Shown here piece by piece: positions 24,499-33,893 of a stretch of 64,000 bases of DNA. The notes beneath the pieces were generated by a model. The model was not told the origin of the DNA, searched no databases, and saw nothing but the letters and a program-made list of their open reading frames with translations. Numbering within the stretch: the first letter of the stretch is position 1; the number at the start of each line of letters is the position of its first letter. The position numbers and the translations under genes were made by a program. Source of the stretch: UBA668 sp043740085 (GTDB lineage Bacteria; Actinomycetota; Acidimicrobiia; Acidimicrobiales; Ilumatobacteraceae); NCBI GenBank assembly GCA_043740085.1, contig JAYUCY010000042.1, forward strand, positions 1 to 64,000, given 5' to 3'.

Positions 24499-25866
24499 CT
24501 ACACCGCCTGCCGACGTGGGGAACATGCAGCATTCGAGCCCAGACCAGCACGCAACGGCGCGTGTGTTTCGCCGGCTCCGTGCCACCACTCGGTAGAGAA
24601 GTACGGAGTTGCCGCGCATAGCCGCTCGAGCATGAGACGTTGCGGCTCGGAAGCCGGTCGCGCCCGACGGTCAGGTGCGTCAGGTCGCGGGCTGAACAAC
24701 CGATGCATGATGAAGCGGGCGCCGTCCTCCTCCACCGATGGCGACACGATCTCGGTGACGTACCGGCCACCCTGGTTGTCGCCGGTGACGTGCACCACCA
24801 GATCGACGCTGCGGTACACCTGCCAGCGCGACATTTTGAGGTCAATTTCGTTGTGGTACGCGATCAACTCCGCCAGCCGTTCGACGCCATCCTTGGCCGT
24901 ACCGCCGTGCACCGTCGCCATTGCGCCCTGGCCGATGGACATCGCCTGCACCAGCGCGCCGCCCTCGGCGCCGCGAACTTCACCAACGACTATCCAGTCG
25001 GCGCGAGTTCGCACAGCCGGGATCATCATGTCGTGGCATGAGATGCCAACACCGTCACTGGTACTGGGTACACGCGACTGGTAGGCGTGTACATAGCGGT
25101 GGTGGCCCATCTTGGCGATGTTCAGCTCGAAGTCGGTCTCGACGGTGACGATGACGTCGTGCTCGTCGACTTCGGCCACCAGCGACCGCAATACTGTCGT
25201 CTTCCCCGAGCCCATTCGGCCGCAGACCACGACGTTCATGTCGGCGGCGATAGCCGCCTGCAGCAACGCGACTGCACCACGATCGAGCATGCCGCGGTCG
25301 GCAAGATCCGACAGCGACATTCCAAAGACGGCTGCGCGTCGAATCGTCACCAGCGGCCGCTGCACCACGTCGAAACCTTCGCCGTGGAAGCGCACACCCG
25401 GCTCCAATTCGAGGTCGACGAATGGGTTCTCGCGGTTGAACGGTCGGCGACGAGACGTCGCCGTGTCGTAGATGATTCGCTCGAGGTCGCGGTCACGTCG
25501 AACGAGTGGCGGCAGCAGTTGGCGGGTGCCGTCACTGCGCTCGACGCGCACATGGTCGGCACCGAACACCAACACGTCGGTGACGTTCGGGTCGCGCAGC
25601 ACCGTCAAGAGACGGGGCAGGCCAAAGATCTCCGAGATCACTAGATCGACCACTGCTGAGTGCTCAACACCAGACAGCGGTGCTTGACGCGCCACCACGC
25701 GCTGATGCTCCAGCTCCGGCAGCACCACTCGCTCGAGAACGTCTCGAGTCATCTCTTCTCGCAGATCCCGCTCGCCTGCAGTTTCGTCGCGGCCGGGCAC
25801 CGGCAGTCGGTCACCCCATTGCCGGCGAAGGTCAATGACGAGAAGATCCAATTCATCGTCGGTCAT
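24499..25866 (-). CDS. tadA: TadA/CpaF secretion ATPase
   Basis: A 455-residue VirB11-like ATPase that powers Flp pilus assembly. Walker A is GRMGSGKTT with Lys222; the Asp box VVGEVRGAEG and His box MATVHGG follow, and VFGADHVRVERSDG marks the N-terminal domain. The C-terminus has a Pro/Arg-rich extension after the core. The stop of the gene directly precedes tadB; its start overlaps the TadZ-like gene by ATGA. Confidence 0.93.
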   Translation of the reverse strand: MTDDELDLLVIDLRRQWGDRLPVPGRDETAGERDLREEMTRDVLERVVLPELEHQRVVARQAPLSGVEHSAVVDLVISEIFGLPRLLTVLRDPNVTDVLVFGADHVRVERSDGTRQLLPPLVRRDRDLERIIYDTATSRRRPFNRENPFVDLELEPGVRFHGEGFDVVQRPLVTIRRAAVFGMSLSDLADRGMLDRGAVALLQAAIAADMNVVVCGRMGSGKTTVLRSLVAEVDEHDVIVTVETDFELNIAKMGHHRYVHAYQSRVPSTSDGVGISCHDMMIPAVRTRADWIVVGEVRGAEGGALVQAMSIGQGAMATVHGGTAKDGVERLAELIAYHNEIDLKMSRWQVYRSVDLVVHVTGDNQGGRYVTEIVSPSVEEDGARFIMHRLFSPRPDAPDRRARPASEPQRLMLERLCAATPYFSTEWWHGAGETHAPLRAGLGSNAACSPRRQAV

Positions 25867-26621
25867 CGCGGTGCCACCGCCTGCGGCACAGTCAGTCGCG
25901 CGATCATCTGATGAACAGCACCCATCAGTGCACTGCGACGCAATCGACGATCACTCCCACCGGCACCGCGGTGAACGAGGTCGACTGTTGTCGGTTCCCA
26001 CGGCAGCCACCCGCCACACTGGTCGGCCAGTTCGGCTTGCACTGTGGCCTTCGGGAAAGCGATACCCGCAGGCGATTCAACGAACACGATGTGCGCCGGC
26101 GTGTCCAGCAGGCCAGGGTCGGCGGGCGAGATTCGACCCGCGGACTTCACCCACTCGACGGCTGCGACGGCGGCGCTGGCCTCCGGAGACGCGACCAGCA
26201 ACACGGCATCCACCTGGGCCAACACCGGCCAGATGGGACTACCGGCGCGCACCGTTCCTATGTCCACGATCACTGAGCCGGGTAGGTCGCGTAGCGCCGG
26301 AGCCCACGGCATCCGCGGTTGGTGGCAGGCGAACGCCCGAAACGGGTCGGCCGGCCCGAAGACGATACGCAGGTCACCTGCCACGTGTGCTGCTGCCATG
26401 AACGACTCGGTGACCGAGAGGCGCTCGGTAGGAAAGGCGACTCGCTCGAGTCCTCCGATGAAGTGTGGGGGCGTTGCGATGCGCCCCGCCAACACTCCGC
26501 CAGCAGGGTCAGCCTCCACCAACCATGCGCCGTTCTCATCGATCGCGGCCATACAGGTTGCCGCCAGCAGTGATGTCGTAGTGGCACCGACGCCACGCCA
26601 GCAACCAACTGCGACGATCAT
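25863..26621 (-). CDS. TadZ/CpaE-like ParA-type ATPase
   Basis: A 252-residue ParA/MinD-fold protein. The P-loop region reads GCWRGVGATTTSLLAA, lacking the KGGxGK lysines, and the switch region is VIVDIGTVRAGSP. Degenerate P-loops are common among TadZ proteins, which place the pilus machine at a cell site rather than cycle strongly. Location between tadA and cpaB agrees. Confidence 0.75.
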   Translation of the reverse strand: MIVAVGCWRGVGATTTSLLAATCMAAIDENGAWLVEADPAGGVLAGRIATPPHFIGGLERVAFPTERLSVTESFMAAAHVAGDLRIVFGPADPFRAFACHQPRMPWAPALRDLPGSVIVDIGTVRAGSPIWPVLAQVDAVLLVASPEASAAVAAVEWVKSAGRISPADPGLLDTPAHIVFVESPAGIAFPKATVQAELADQCGGWLPWEPTTVDLVHRGAGGSDRRLRRSALMGAVHQMIARLTVPQAVAPR

Positions 26622-27256
26622 GGCGCGACCGCCAAGATGACAGGCGCCTGGTCGACGGCCACCACCTGACCGATGAGCAGGAGCTGATCGTTTGCCGCCA
26701 GTTGAGCGACTGCAATCGATTGCGCCGCGGGTACGGCAAGGGTGATGGTGAGTTCACCATCATCGCTTGCCTCAACGTCGAGCACCCTCACAGCGATCGC
26801 AGTCGCTGCCACCGTGACGTCGAGCGACGCGACCGGCGCGGCGAGCGCTATGTCGCCACGCGCGAGGCCAGCTGGGAAGCGGCCAACCTTGAGAAGTGCA
26901 CCCACGCTCTCCTCTCCGACCGCGATGTGAGTGGCGTCGCGCCACATGCCCGTTTGCATGAGCACTCCGGTATTGAGATCGATTGCGGCGACGCGACCCA
27001 CCAGCGTGTCGAGCGAGGCGGCGGGCACCAGACCTTGCACGGCGTCGTCGTACGCCACGCTGGCGACCGTCAGGTCCGCAGCCTCAATCGGCTCACCGAC
27101 CCGCACCGCTTGAGCAACCTGCAGCACCCGCACGCGATCGGAGGCGTTCGAAAGCGCCCACGCGACCAGCACCCCAGCCAGTACCACCAGTGCGGCACCC
27201 AACGCTAACCACTGGGTGCGAACTCGACTGCGTGCCCTTCCCGACTTGCTCATCAT
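26618..27256 (-). CDS. CpaB/RcpC-like SAF-domain pilus protein
   Basis: About 212 residues from the ATG at 27256, which overlaps the upstream stop. A basic tail and one membrane helix (WLALGAALVVLAGVLVAWAL) precede a SAF domain (VAQAVRVGEPIEAADLTVAS; GRVAAIDLNTGVLMQTGMW), the layout of CpaB/RcpC. These proteins support the outer part of the Tad machine. Confidence 0.78.
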   Translation of the reverse strand: MMSKSGRARSRVRTQWLALGAALVVLAGVLVAWALSNASDRVRVLQVAQAVRVGEPIEAADLTVASVAYDDAVQGLVPAASLDTLVGRVAAIDLNTGVLMQTGMWRDATHIAVGEESVGALLKVGRFPAGLARGDIALAAPVASLDVTVAATAIAVRVLDVEASDDGELTITLAVPAAQSIAVAQLAANDQLLLIGQVVAVDQAPVILAVAP

Positions 27257-27849
27257 GACAACCATCCGGCGGCAACTGCGGCCAGCGAGATGGCCCAGCC
27301 CGCCCACAAAGCGGGGCCGAGCGGTAGCCGCTGACGGCGGGCCAGCAAGCCATACACCACGGCAACGAGCGCAGCGATGGCGATGGCGAGGGGGGCCGCC
27401 ACCACCGCCGTAGCTCCGGTGCTGGCACCTATTACTGCGGCCATTTTCACGTCGCCCATGCCGACACCGCGGATCATACGCACCAGCAGCATGAGGCCAC
27501 CCGCGAGCACCATGCCCGACAGAGCGGAGATCAAAGGAGCGGCGGTAGTCGTCGACAGCACACCGGCCAACACCACAGCCAAGGCCGCTCCCACGAGCCG
27601 ATTTGGCAGCTTGTGCTCGCGCACGTCAACCAGAGCTGCCAGCGCCAACACCGCACCGACCACTGCCACGCTCCATCGCACCGTGTACGGCACAGGCAGG
27701 GCAGTACCCAAGGCGCCCGCCGTCACAGTGGCCGCAATGACTGCCCGACGTACCACTGGGTGAGCCTCAACCCACGCCACCGTTACTCGGTCTGCCGTCG
27801 ACAAGGGACGCACCCGTAAGGTCTCAATTGTTCTCATGCCCCGTCCCAT
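27253..27849 (-). CDS. tadV: Prepilin peptidase, TadV/CpaA type (A24)
   Basis: A polytopic aspartic peptidase of about 198 residues. Both catalytic aspartates are visible, in LVDVREHKLPN and in GVGMGDVKMA. It cleaves and methylates the Flp and TadE leaders encoded downstream. It heads the minus-strand tad operon. The start is the ATG at 27849 (AGGACGA upstream) or at 27837 (GGGACGGGG upstream); I cannot decide between them. Confidence 0.88.
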   Translation of the reverse strand: MGRGMRTIETLRVRPLSTADRVTVAWVEAHPVVRRAVIAATVTAGALGTALPVPYTVRWSVAVVGAVLALAALVDVREHKLPNRLVGAALAVVLAGVLSTTTAAPLISALSGMVLAGGLMLLVRMIRGVGMGDVKMAAVIGASTGATAVVAAPLAIAIAALVAVVYGLLARRQRLPLGPALWAGWAISLAAVAAGWLS

Positions 27850-28014
27850 CGTCTTCGTCCTACGCAGACGAGAGGCGACTGTCAGACAGGTATGACGCGG
27901 ACGGGTCGGGAAGTTGTTCCACACCAGTAATGGGCATGGTGAGTTCGACGGATCGGCAAACAAATTTCACAAACTGGTGATCGTCCGGTTGGCGGTGTAG
28001 GCCGCCAGAATGGG

Positions 28015-29079
28015 GTGGTGCGCACTCTCGTCCGGGCGTTGGCAATCGTTGCCGTGATGATCGCTACCCAAGACCTGGTCGCGCCGGCCGTTCGCGCCGA
28101 GGTGCCCGAGATGGGGAATTGCGTGGCCGACGCCGAGCTGGTCGTCGGCAGTGCAGGTGGCAGCGTCACCTGCGTGCAGTGGACGCTGCTGTGGACTGGG
28201 CAGTACAGGGGGCTGGTCTCGGGCACCTACGACCAGGCCACCTTCCAGGCAGTCGTCGCCTTCCAGCAGGCGCACCCGCCGCTCACCATCAACGGCAACT
28301 CTGGCGTGCAGACGCTGACCGAGATGGGCATCTACTCGGGCGTCGACAAAGCCCCACCGTCAACGTGCCTGGCTGACGCTCCGGTCAGCCCAGGCGACCG
28401 CAGCCCGTCCGCCGAGTGCGTGCAACGCGTGCTGCAGTCGAAGCTCCTGTTCGGTGGCGCTATCGACGGCTCCTATGGCAAGGACACCGCTGCCGCTGTC
28501 AAGAACTTCCAACTGCAGACGCCGCCGCTGGTCGCCAACGGCGTCGCCGACACGCAAACCCTGGCAGCGCTGGGCATCTGGAGCGGGTTCACCGCCGACC
28601 AAGGCAGCGACACCTTCAACGGCGGCGCCTGGTGGCCGGCCAGCATTCAGGCCGAGCCCAACTTCCGGCTTGCCAACGGCATTCCTGTCTTTGGCAACCA
28701 TCGGTTCTGCACTCGTGAGAACGCCGACACCATCGCTCGCGAGTTCGCGAAGGACGGTGCCGACATTGCGACGCAACAGTTCTTCATCTACATCGCGTCA
28801 CGCGAGGGTGGTTGCGATTTCACCGCAGTCAACCAAAACGCGGAGACTCGCGACGACAGCCATTGCTCGTTCCAGCTGAACGCCCTGTCCGGCATGTTCG
28901 AGCCCAATGGACAGCTGGGCCGGCGCGGGTGGACCACCGACAACGTGAAGCAGAGCATGGCCAACTGCGCCGACGCCGCCAGCGACCTGTGGGTGTTCTG
29001 CGCTCGCGGGCCGTGGACCAAGCCGTATACATGCGCACCACCGTGGGCAGGCGACCTCGGCCCCGAGGGCGACGTGTAG
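28015..29079 (+). CDS. Secreted protein with two peptidoglycan-binding domains and a lysozyme-like domain
   Basis: A 354-residue secreted protein, GTG start, signal peptide to about residue 28 (APAVRAEVPE). Two PG_binding_1 repeats follow (about 45-105, QWTLLWTGQYRGLVSGTYDQ; about 130-190, VLQSKLLFGGAIDGSYGKD). The C-terminal domain carries FIYIASREGGCDFTAVNQN and SHCSFQLNALSG, the pattern of a lytic transglycosylase with Glu in REGG. It probably cuts or remodels peptidoglycan. It is divergent from the tad operon with about 165 bases between, and may help the pilus cross the wall. Confidence 0.8.
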   Translation: MVRTLVRALAIVAVMIATQDLVAPAVRAEVPEMGNCVADAELVVGSAGGSVTCVQWTLLWTGQYRGLVSGTYDQATFQAVVAFQQAHPPLTINGNSGVQTLTEMGIYSGVDKAPPSTCLADAPVSPGDRSPSAECVQRVLQSKLLFGGAIDGSYGKDTAAAVKNFQLQTPPLVANGVADTQTLAALGIWSGFTADQGSDTFNGGAWWPASIQAEPNFRLANGIPVFGNHRFCTRENADTIAREFAKDGADIATQQFFIYIASREGGCDFTAVNQNAETRDDSHCSFQLNALSGMFEPNGQLGRRGWTTDNVKQSMANCADAASDLWVFCARGPWTKPYTCAPPWAGDLGPEGDV

Positions 29080-29148
29080 TAAACGCGTACGCCGGCGACG
29101 GCGAATCGTGGTGGGACCGTGCGAGTTCGAGCGATAGTCTGTCGCACT

Positions 29149-29239
29149 GGAGAGGTGCCCGAGTCAGGTCGAAGGGACCGCACTGCTAATGCGGGGACCC
29201 CCTCAAAGGGGTCCGTGGGTTCAAATCCCACCCTCTCCG
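29149..29239 (+). tRNA. tRNA-Ser(GCT)
   Basis: Acceptor strands GGAGAGG and CCTCTCC pair perfectly. The anticodon arm is CCGCA-CTGCTAA-TGCGG with anticodon GCT, a long class II variable arm GGACCCC/GGGGTCC is present, and the T-arm is GTGGG-TTCAAAT-CCCAC. CCA is encoded directly after (29240-29242). All features fit serine tRNA. Confidence 0.95.
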
Positions 29240-29270
29240 CCAGAAGGATGTCCACCGACATTCCGCCGCA

Positions 29271-29295
29271 GGCCCGAACCATCAAGGTTCGGGCC
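29271..29295 (+). terminator. Terminator after tRNA-Ser
   Basis: GGCCCGAACC-ATCAA-GGTTCGGGCC is a perfect 10-bp stem with a five-base loop, 32 bases after the tRNA. Only a short T-tract follows, but placement fits transcription termination. Confidence 0.7.
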
Positions 29296-29449
29296 GGCGT
29301 CGTTTCCGGGCTGGTTGTGGGGCAGCTCAACATCAACGCGCTCCGTCACACAGTTGACACACTGTTGCGTTTTGGTTACGACGGGTGTAGACAGATTGTC
29401 ATCTTGGCGGCCGATTGGGCCTCGGCGGGTCCCTTCGAAGGGTGACGAA

Positions 29450-30682
29450 GTGTTTGACGACGACAACGATCAGTACGGATTTTGGAGCGAAGAGCCAACT
29501 CGCGCCCTCGACAGGTTCGCTGCCCGCCGCAAGCCGGCAGGTCCTGCGCCGGTCGCACCCACTCGTCGCCAGCGCCCCATCGACCCCCAGGTTGGGCGGC
29601 GCCAGCACGGCGATCACAACACGCAGCAGATTCCAGTAGTTCAGATCACGGGCGGCCAGAGCTCCTCGTCTGCTCGCCGTATCGAGGGTGGTCTGCGCGA
29701 AACGATCGGCCACATCGACCCGCTCCTACGGCGCATGGGAGCGTTGGCCATTGCCGTCGCGTTGTGCGTGCCACTCGCGATGACACTGCGCGGCGGTGAC
29801 GAGCGCAGTTCGTTGCAGCCTGAGACCAGCACGGTCGCTGTCGGCGGGGCCGCTACCGCCACCGATGCAGCCGCGGCAACCGAGCCGACCGTTGACGCGG
29901 CCGTTGATGCCGCCGCCACCGATGCGGTCGCGGCGACCCAGCAGGCAGTGGCCACCGACGCCGTCGCCGCCGAGACCGCAGCGCCTGCAACTGAGGCACC
30001 GGTCGTCGAAGCCGCCCCTGCCAATGTCGTCGCCGCCACGCCCGTCGTCGCGGCACCACCCGCAGTCGAGGCAGTCGCCGCCACCCAATTGGTGTGCGCG
30101 AAGAACTACGACGTGGTCGCTGGTGACTACTGGATCCTGATCGCGAAGAAAGTCAGCCTGTCGCTCAAGGAAGTGTTGGCAGCCAACAACGCCACGACCA
30201 AGACGGCCATCTACCCCGGGCGCTCGGTGTGCCTGCCCTCGAATGCATCGGCCCCAACTACCGCTGCACCCGCAACCACTGCGGCGCCCGCCACCACGGT
30301 CAAGCCTTCCACGACCGCGCCTGCAACGACGGTGAAGGCGACGACCACCACGGTGAAGACCACGTCGACCAGCACCCCTGCCGCCGCTGCGCCCAAGATC
30401 AGCTACGGCAGGGCCGAGGTGGAGGCGATCATCCGCCAGGTGTGGCCGGACGATCTGGAGGACGAAGCTGTCCGCATTGCTACGCGGGAGAGCAACCTCA
30501 ACCCGGGCGTGCGCAACTACTGCTGCTTCGGGCTGTTCCAGATCTACTACAACGTGCACAAGGCGTGGCTAGGCCAGATGGGCGTCACGTCCGCCGACCA
30601 GCTGTACGACCCGATGACCAACGCCTACGTCGCCTATGCCATGTACCTGAAGGCCGGCGGCTGGGGCCCCTGGCGGCTGTAG
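29450..30682 (+). CDS. Membrane-anchored LysM and transglycosylase-like protein
   Basis: A 410-residue protein from a GTG at 29450 (GAAGGGTG upstream); the frame is open back through the tRNA, but that part cannot be coding. A polar cytoplasmic region of about 95 residues precedes one membrane helix (MGALAIAVALCVPLAMTL), an Ala/Thr/Val-rich linker, a LysM domain (about 205-245, YDVVAGDYWILIAKKVSLSL to SVCLP), a Thr/Pro/Ala linker and a C-terminal SLT-like domain (IATRESNLNPGVRNYCCFGL then FQIYY). The Glu in RESNLNP is the likely catalytic acid. It resembles resuscitation-type or lytic muralytic proteins. Confidence 0.8.
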   Translation: MFDDDNDQYGFWSEEPTRALDRFAARRKPAGPAPVAPTRRQRPIDPQVGRRQHGDHNTQQIPVVQITGGQSSSSARRIEGGLRETIGHIDPLLRRMGALAIAVALCVPLAMTLRGGDERSSLQPETSTVAVGGAATATDAAAATEPTVDAAVDAAATDAVAATQQAVATDAVAAETAAPATEAPVVEAAPANVVAATPVVAAPPAVEAVAATQLVCAKNYDVVAGDYWILIAKKVSLSLKEVLAANNATTKTAIYPGRSVCLPSNASAPTTAAPATTAAPATTVKPSTTAPATTVKATTTTVKTTSTSTPAAAAPKISYGRAEVEAIIRQVWPDDLEDEAVRIATRESNLNPGVRNYCCFGLFQIYYNVHKAWLGQMGVTSADQLYDPMTNAYVAYAMYLKAGGWGPWRL

Positions 30683-30763
30683 TTCGCTGCCGGCCGCACT
30701 GCGGCCCGGTTGCAAAACCAGTAGCCGAAGCAACGGTCGCGCCTCTAGACTTGCGACCCGTGA

Positions 30764-30836
30764 GCGCTCGTAGCTCAATGGATAGAGCATCTGGCTACGG
30801 ACCAGAAGGTTAGGGGTTCGAGTCCCTTCGAGCGCG
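30764..30836 (+). tRNA. tRNA-Arg(ACG)
   Basis: Acceptor GCGCTCG pairs with CGAGCGC. D-arm is AGCTCAATGGATAGAGC, anticodon arm TCTGG-CTACGGA-CCAGA with anticodon ACG, and T-arm AGGGG-TTCGAGT-CCCTT. No CCA is encoded. ACG is the wobble-modified arginine tRNA for CGN codons. Confidence 0.95.
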
Positions 30837-30845
30837 CTGGAGTCG

Positions 30846-30865
30846 GGCGGTCCTTCGGGGCCGCC
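30846..30865 (+). terminator. Rho-independent terminator after tRNA-Arg
   Basis: GGCGGTCC-TTCG-GGGCCGCC is an 8-bp stem (one G-T pair) with a stable UUCG loop, ten bases after the tRNA, and TTTT follows at 30874-30877. Confidence 0.8.
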
Positions 30866-31022
30866 TGATGCCGTTTTGGCGTTGCGTACGACCCCGTTCG
30901 CTCAGCGCAGGGCCGGGATGTCGAGCGCGCATGGGGTTGAGATTTAGGCCTGGTGGCTCGAGACGTCAGAGACATTTTTCGGCTTGGCGTCACATCTTGC
31001 CCCCATAGGTCTCCATACGCCT

Positions 31023-33758
31023 ATGAACAAAGCGACACTCACCCAAGCTCTGGCCGGAGCAGCCGCACTGGCGGTGCTCTTCGTTGGCACGGGCATCATT
31101 CCGGCGGCCGCAGACTCGATCGCAGTCACTTCCCAGAATGGTCATCTGACTGACTGGATCGCTGGTTACAACGCCGCGGAGTACGAAGTCGGCGGCGTCA
31201 ACATCAACGGATATCGCGTCGACGGCATCGGCGCCTACGAGATGGTTCGCGACGACGGCTCGCAACTTCACGTGTGGTGCGTGCAGGCAGATACCGGGCA
31301 CAGCACCACGGCGAACTATCAGCCGACAGCCAACAACCTCTTCGTCAGTCAGCAACTGGACTACCTGACATTCGTGTACGCCAACACAGCGGACGACGCC
31401 ACGGCCACGGCCGTCCAGTCGGCAATCTGGTACTTCGTGAATGCCGTGCGATCCACGACGCCTGTTCCAATTTGGGGCAACGGTGCTGCCGGTTTCGCGG
31501 CGATCGCCCCGGACTCGCCCGACTCGTGGGTCGCACTGCCAACCTTCGACTACACCACGTACCCAGTGGGGCTCTTACTGGATGGCTCGGGTGGCAGAAC
31601 CGATCTGGACAGCGTTGAAGCACTCGTCGCGCAGGTGGCCGCGGACGCCAATCTCCTGCAGGGCCCCTGGGCACTCTCGGCGCCAGCGACGACCGGCACG
31701 CCCGGTGAGTTCCGCGTACAGATCACTTCAGCATGGAACGCACCGGTTCCCGGTCGCGCCCTCACCTTTACGTTGCCGGACGGCAGTACCCAGGCAGCGG
31801 TCACCGACGCTTCCGGATACGCCACCATTTCGGGCGTAACGTCGTTCGGTGCGCTCACTGCCGAAGCGTTCGCTCCGGGCACCCACACCGAGTTTGCGGC
31901 AGCAGGCGTGCAGCGGGTCGTGGGTGCTGGCGCACCAACAATCATCCGCAACAGTACGTCGCTCCTTCAGGACCCGCTGCTGTCCTCGATGGCTTCCGAT
32001 GAAGCCGACGGCGACCAGTTGGTTGTCGAAGGCACTACCGCAGCCGACTCGGTGCCCATCACACAGCTGACGATCGGCAACTCCTACACGTTGCACGGAC
32101 AGCTGTACGACACCACCACCGCTGCCTTCGTCGGCACCCAGGTTTCACAGCCCTTCACGGCCCTGGCGACCGCTGAAACCCACACTCTCTCCACGACCGT
32201 GCCATCAGGCACCGCTGGTCACCACGTCGTGTGGATTGTCTCGCTGGACGACGACACGTCCGGGCGGCCAGGCGTAGTAGCTCCGACGTCACCGGATGAT
32301 CCGAACGAGACACTCTTGGTTGCACCAACCCTGGCCCTGACAACGGATAGCGGCCCGGCATTGACGGTCCCAAGAGGTCAGTCGGTTGATGTGATGGACA
32401 GCGTGACGTTGTCCGGCCTGGCCCCGGCCTTTCGGGCGACGGCCGCCGAGGCTGCGATGGGTACCGTCACCTTCTACGGCCCGTTTGCTTCGTTGGCCGA
32501 CACGGTGTGTGGCCCCGACACCGAGATTGGCAATTCGTCACTGGCATTCCAGGCGGACGGCACCGTTGATTCCGGCACGGTGACGGTGACACCCATGTTG
32601 TACGACGCGGTGTATACCTGGGTGGCAACAGTTGTCACCTCGCAGGGGCGCACAGTCAGTCACGCATGTGGCCTACCCAGCGAGTCACCCCAGATCATCA
32701 GCGACGTGACGGCAGATGTGCATTTGCGGATGACAATCTCCGGCGACGGCACTACGTGGCACAACGCGCAGAAGGGCACATCGCCCGCGTACGACCCGGT
32801 GACGGCACCGAGCATGCCCGCGACCGGCTCTCATGATGATCATGTCGCTGACGTTGGGGACGGCGTGCCGGTGTTCCCGGTTGGGACCAACGTGTCGTTT
32901 CAGTATGAGGTGTGGCTCGACCCCGTGTCGACCGGTTGGGCAACATGGATGAACGGAGCGACTGGCGTGGTCACCGACGACAACAGCACCTCGGCAGACC
33001 CAACCGATGACTTCCAACCGGAGTACATCTCGGGTGATGACGGCGACGGCCTCCTCGAGCTCGGCGAGCTCTGGCTCTACGCTGCGCCCGACAAGTTCAC
33101 GGCCGAGGCCGGTGACAGTTACCTGAACTACTCCGCGATTCCCGCCGGCAGAGTCGTTGATCCGACCGGACCATCACGCGACACCGGGCAGGTCACGACG
33201 CCGCGCGCCGACCCCGCTGGTTATGTCGTTGCGTCGTGTTCGACGATGGCAATCAATCCCGCCGATCAATCGCACATCATCGGAGTGGACGGTGGCACCG
33301 TGAACGACACGACAACCTGTTCGAACCTCGTGCCGGGCGTGGCTGTAACGATCACCGGCGAACTGCAGGCCCGTCAACCCGACGGCAGCTTGAGTGCGAC
33401 CGGGATCCAAGGGTCGTCAACGTTCATTCCGGCTGCCGCTACCGCCACCACAGTGGTCGTGTTCACCGTGCCCTCATCTGCAACGCCAGGCACGTACGTG
33501 GTCTTCGAGACGTTGTCGATCGCAGCAACCGGCACGGTACTGGGTGGTCATCACGACCCCAGCGACGCCGACCAGACCATCACCAAGCGGTCGCCGATTG
33601 CACGGCTCCCGGTAACTCCCGCCAGCACCACCCGATTGCAGGGAATCCCCTCCACCGGGGTCAACGCGATGGCGGCGATGCGCCTGGGTTCGATGCTGGC
33701 ATGCGCGGGCGGGGCAGCGCTTGCACTCTCGCGACGACGCCGACACCCGGCTCGGTAG
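31023..33758 (+). CDS. Thioester-domain surface adhesin with sortase-like anchor
   Basis: A 911-residue secreted protein. Signal peptide 1-31 (ends PAAADS). A thioester domain follows: Cys86 in HVWCVQADTG and Gln132 in AVQSAIWYF are placed like the Cys-Gln internal thioester of gram-positive adhesins, which couple covalently to host or particle surfaces. From about 300 a VaFE-like beta repeat (DPLLSSMASDEADGDQLVVE, then YTLHGQLYDTTTAAFVGTQV) and more Ig-like modules extend to about 860. The C-terminus is GIPSTG, a hydrophobic helix and RRRRHPAR, an LPXTG-like sorting signal with Ile for Leu. It is a stand-alone gene; no sortase is nearby. The ATG at 31023 is preferred over 30984 because it begins the signal peptide. 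Confidence 0.82.
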   Translation: MNKATLTQALAGAAALAVLFVGTGIIPAAADSIAVTSQNGHLTDWIAGYNAAEYEVGGVNINGYRVDGIGAYEMVRDDGSQLHVWCVQADTGHSTTANYQPTANNLFVSQQLDYLTFVYANTADDATATAVQSAIWYFVNAVRSTTPVPIWGNGAAGFAAIAPDSPDSWVALPTFDYTTYPVGLLLDGSGGRTDLDSVEALVAQVAADANLLQGPWALSAPATTGTPGEFRVQITSAWNAPVPGRALTFTLPDGSTQAAVTDASGYATISGVTSFGALTAEAFAPGTHTEFAAAGVQRVVGAGAPTIIRNSTSLLQDPLLSSMASDEADGDQLVVEGTTAADSVPITQLTIGNSYTLHGQLYDTTTAAFVGTQVSQPFTALATAETHTLSTTVPSGTAGHHVVWIVSLDDDTSGRPGVVAPTSPDDPNETLLVAPTLALTTDSGPALTVPRGQSVDVMDSVTLSGLAPAFRATAAEAAMGTVTFYGPFASLADTVCGPDTEIGNSSLAFQADGTVDSGTVTVTPMLYDAVYTWVATVVTSQGRTVSHACGLPSESPQIISDVTADVHLRMTISGDGTTWHNAQKGTSPAYDPVTAPSMPATGSHDDHVADVGDGVPVFPVGTNVSFQYEVWLDPVSTGWATWMNGATGVVTDDNSTSADPTDDFQPEYISGDDGDGLLELGELWLYAAPDKFTAEAGDSYLNYSAIPAGRVVDPTGPSRDTGQVTTPRADPAGYVVASCSTMAINPADQSHIIGVDGGTVNDTTTCSNLVPGVAVTITGELQARQPDGSLSATGIQGSSTFIPAAATATTVVVFTVPSSATPGTYVVFETLSIAATGTVLGGHHDPSDADQTITKRSPIARLPVTPASTTRLQGIPSTGVNAMAAMRLGSMLACAGGAALALSRRRRHPAR

Positions 33759-33893
33759 TCCACCGGAGTCGGTCGGTGGCGGCGGTACACCGTCAGACAA
33801 TGTCGCACATTTCGCGATTGTCGTGGCTGGCTCCGCAGGTTCGCTCGAAGCGACCGCCACGGTAGAACGAAACCGCTCCGATACCCTGCCCGT

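Noticed and set aside
29189..29449. N-terminal extension of the LysM protein frame through tRNA-Ser
   Set aside because: The frame is open by chance; it would translate the tRNA and its terminator.
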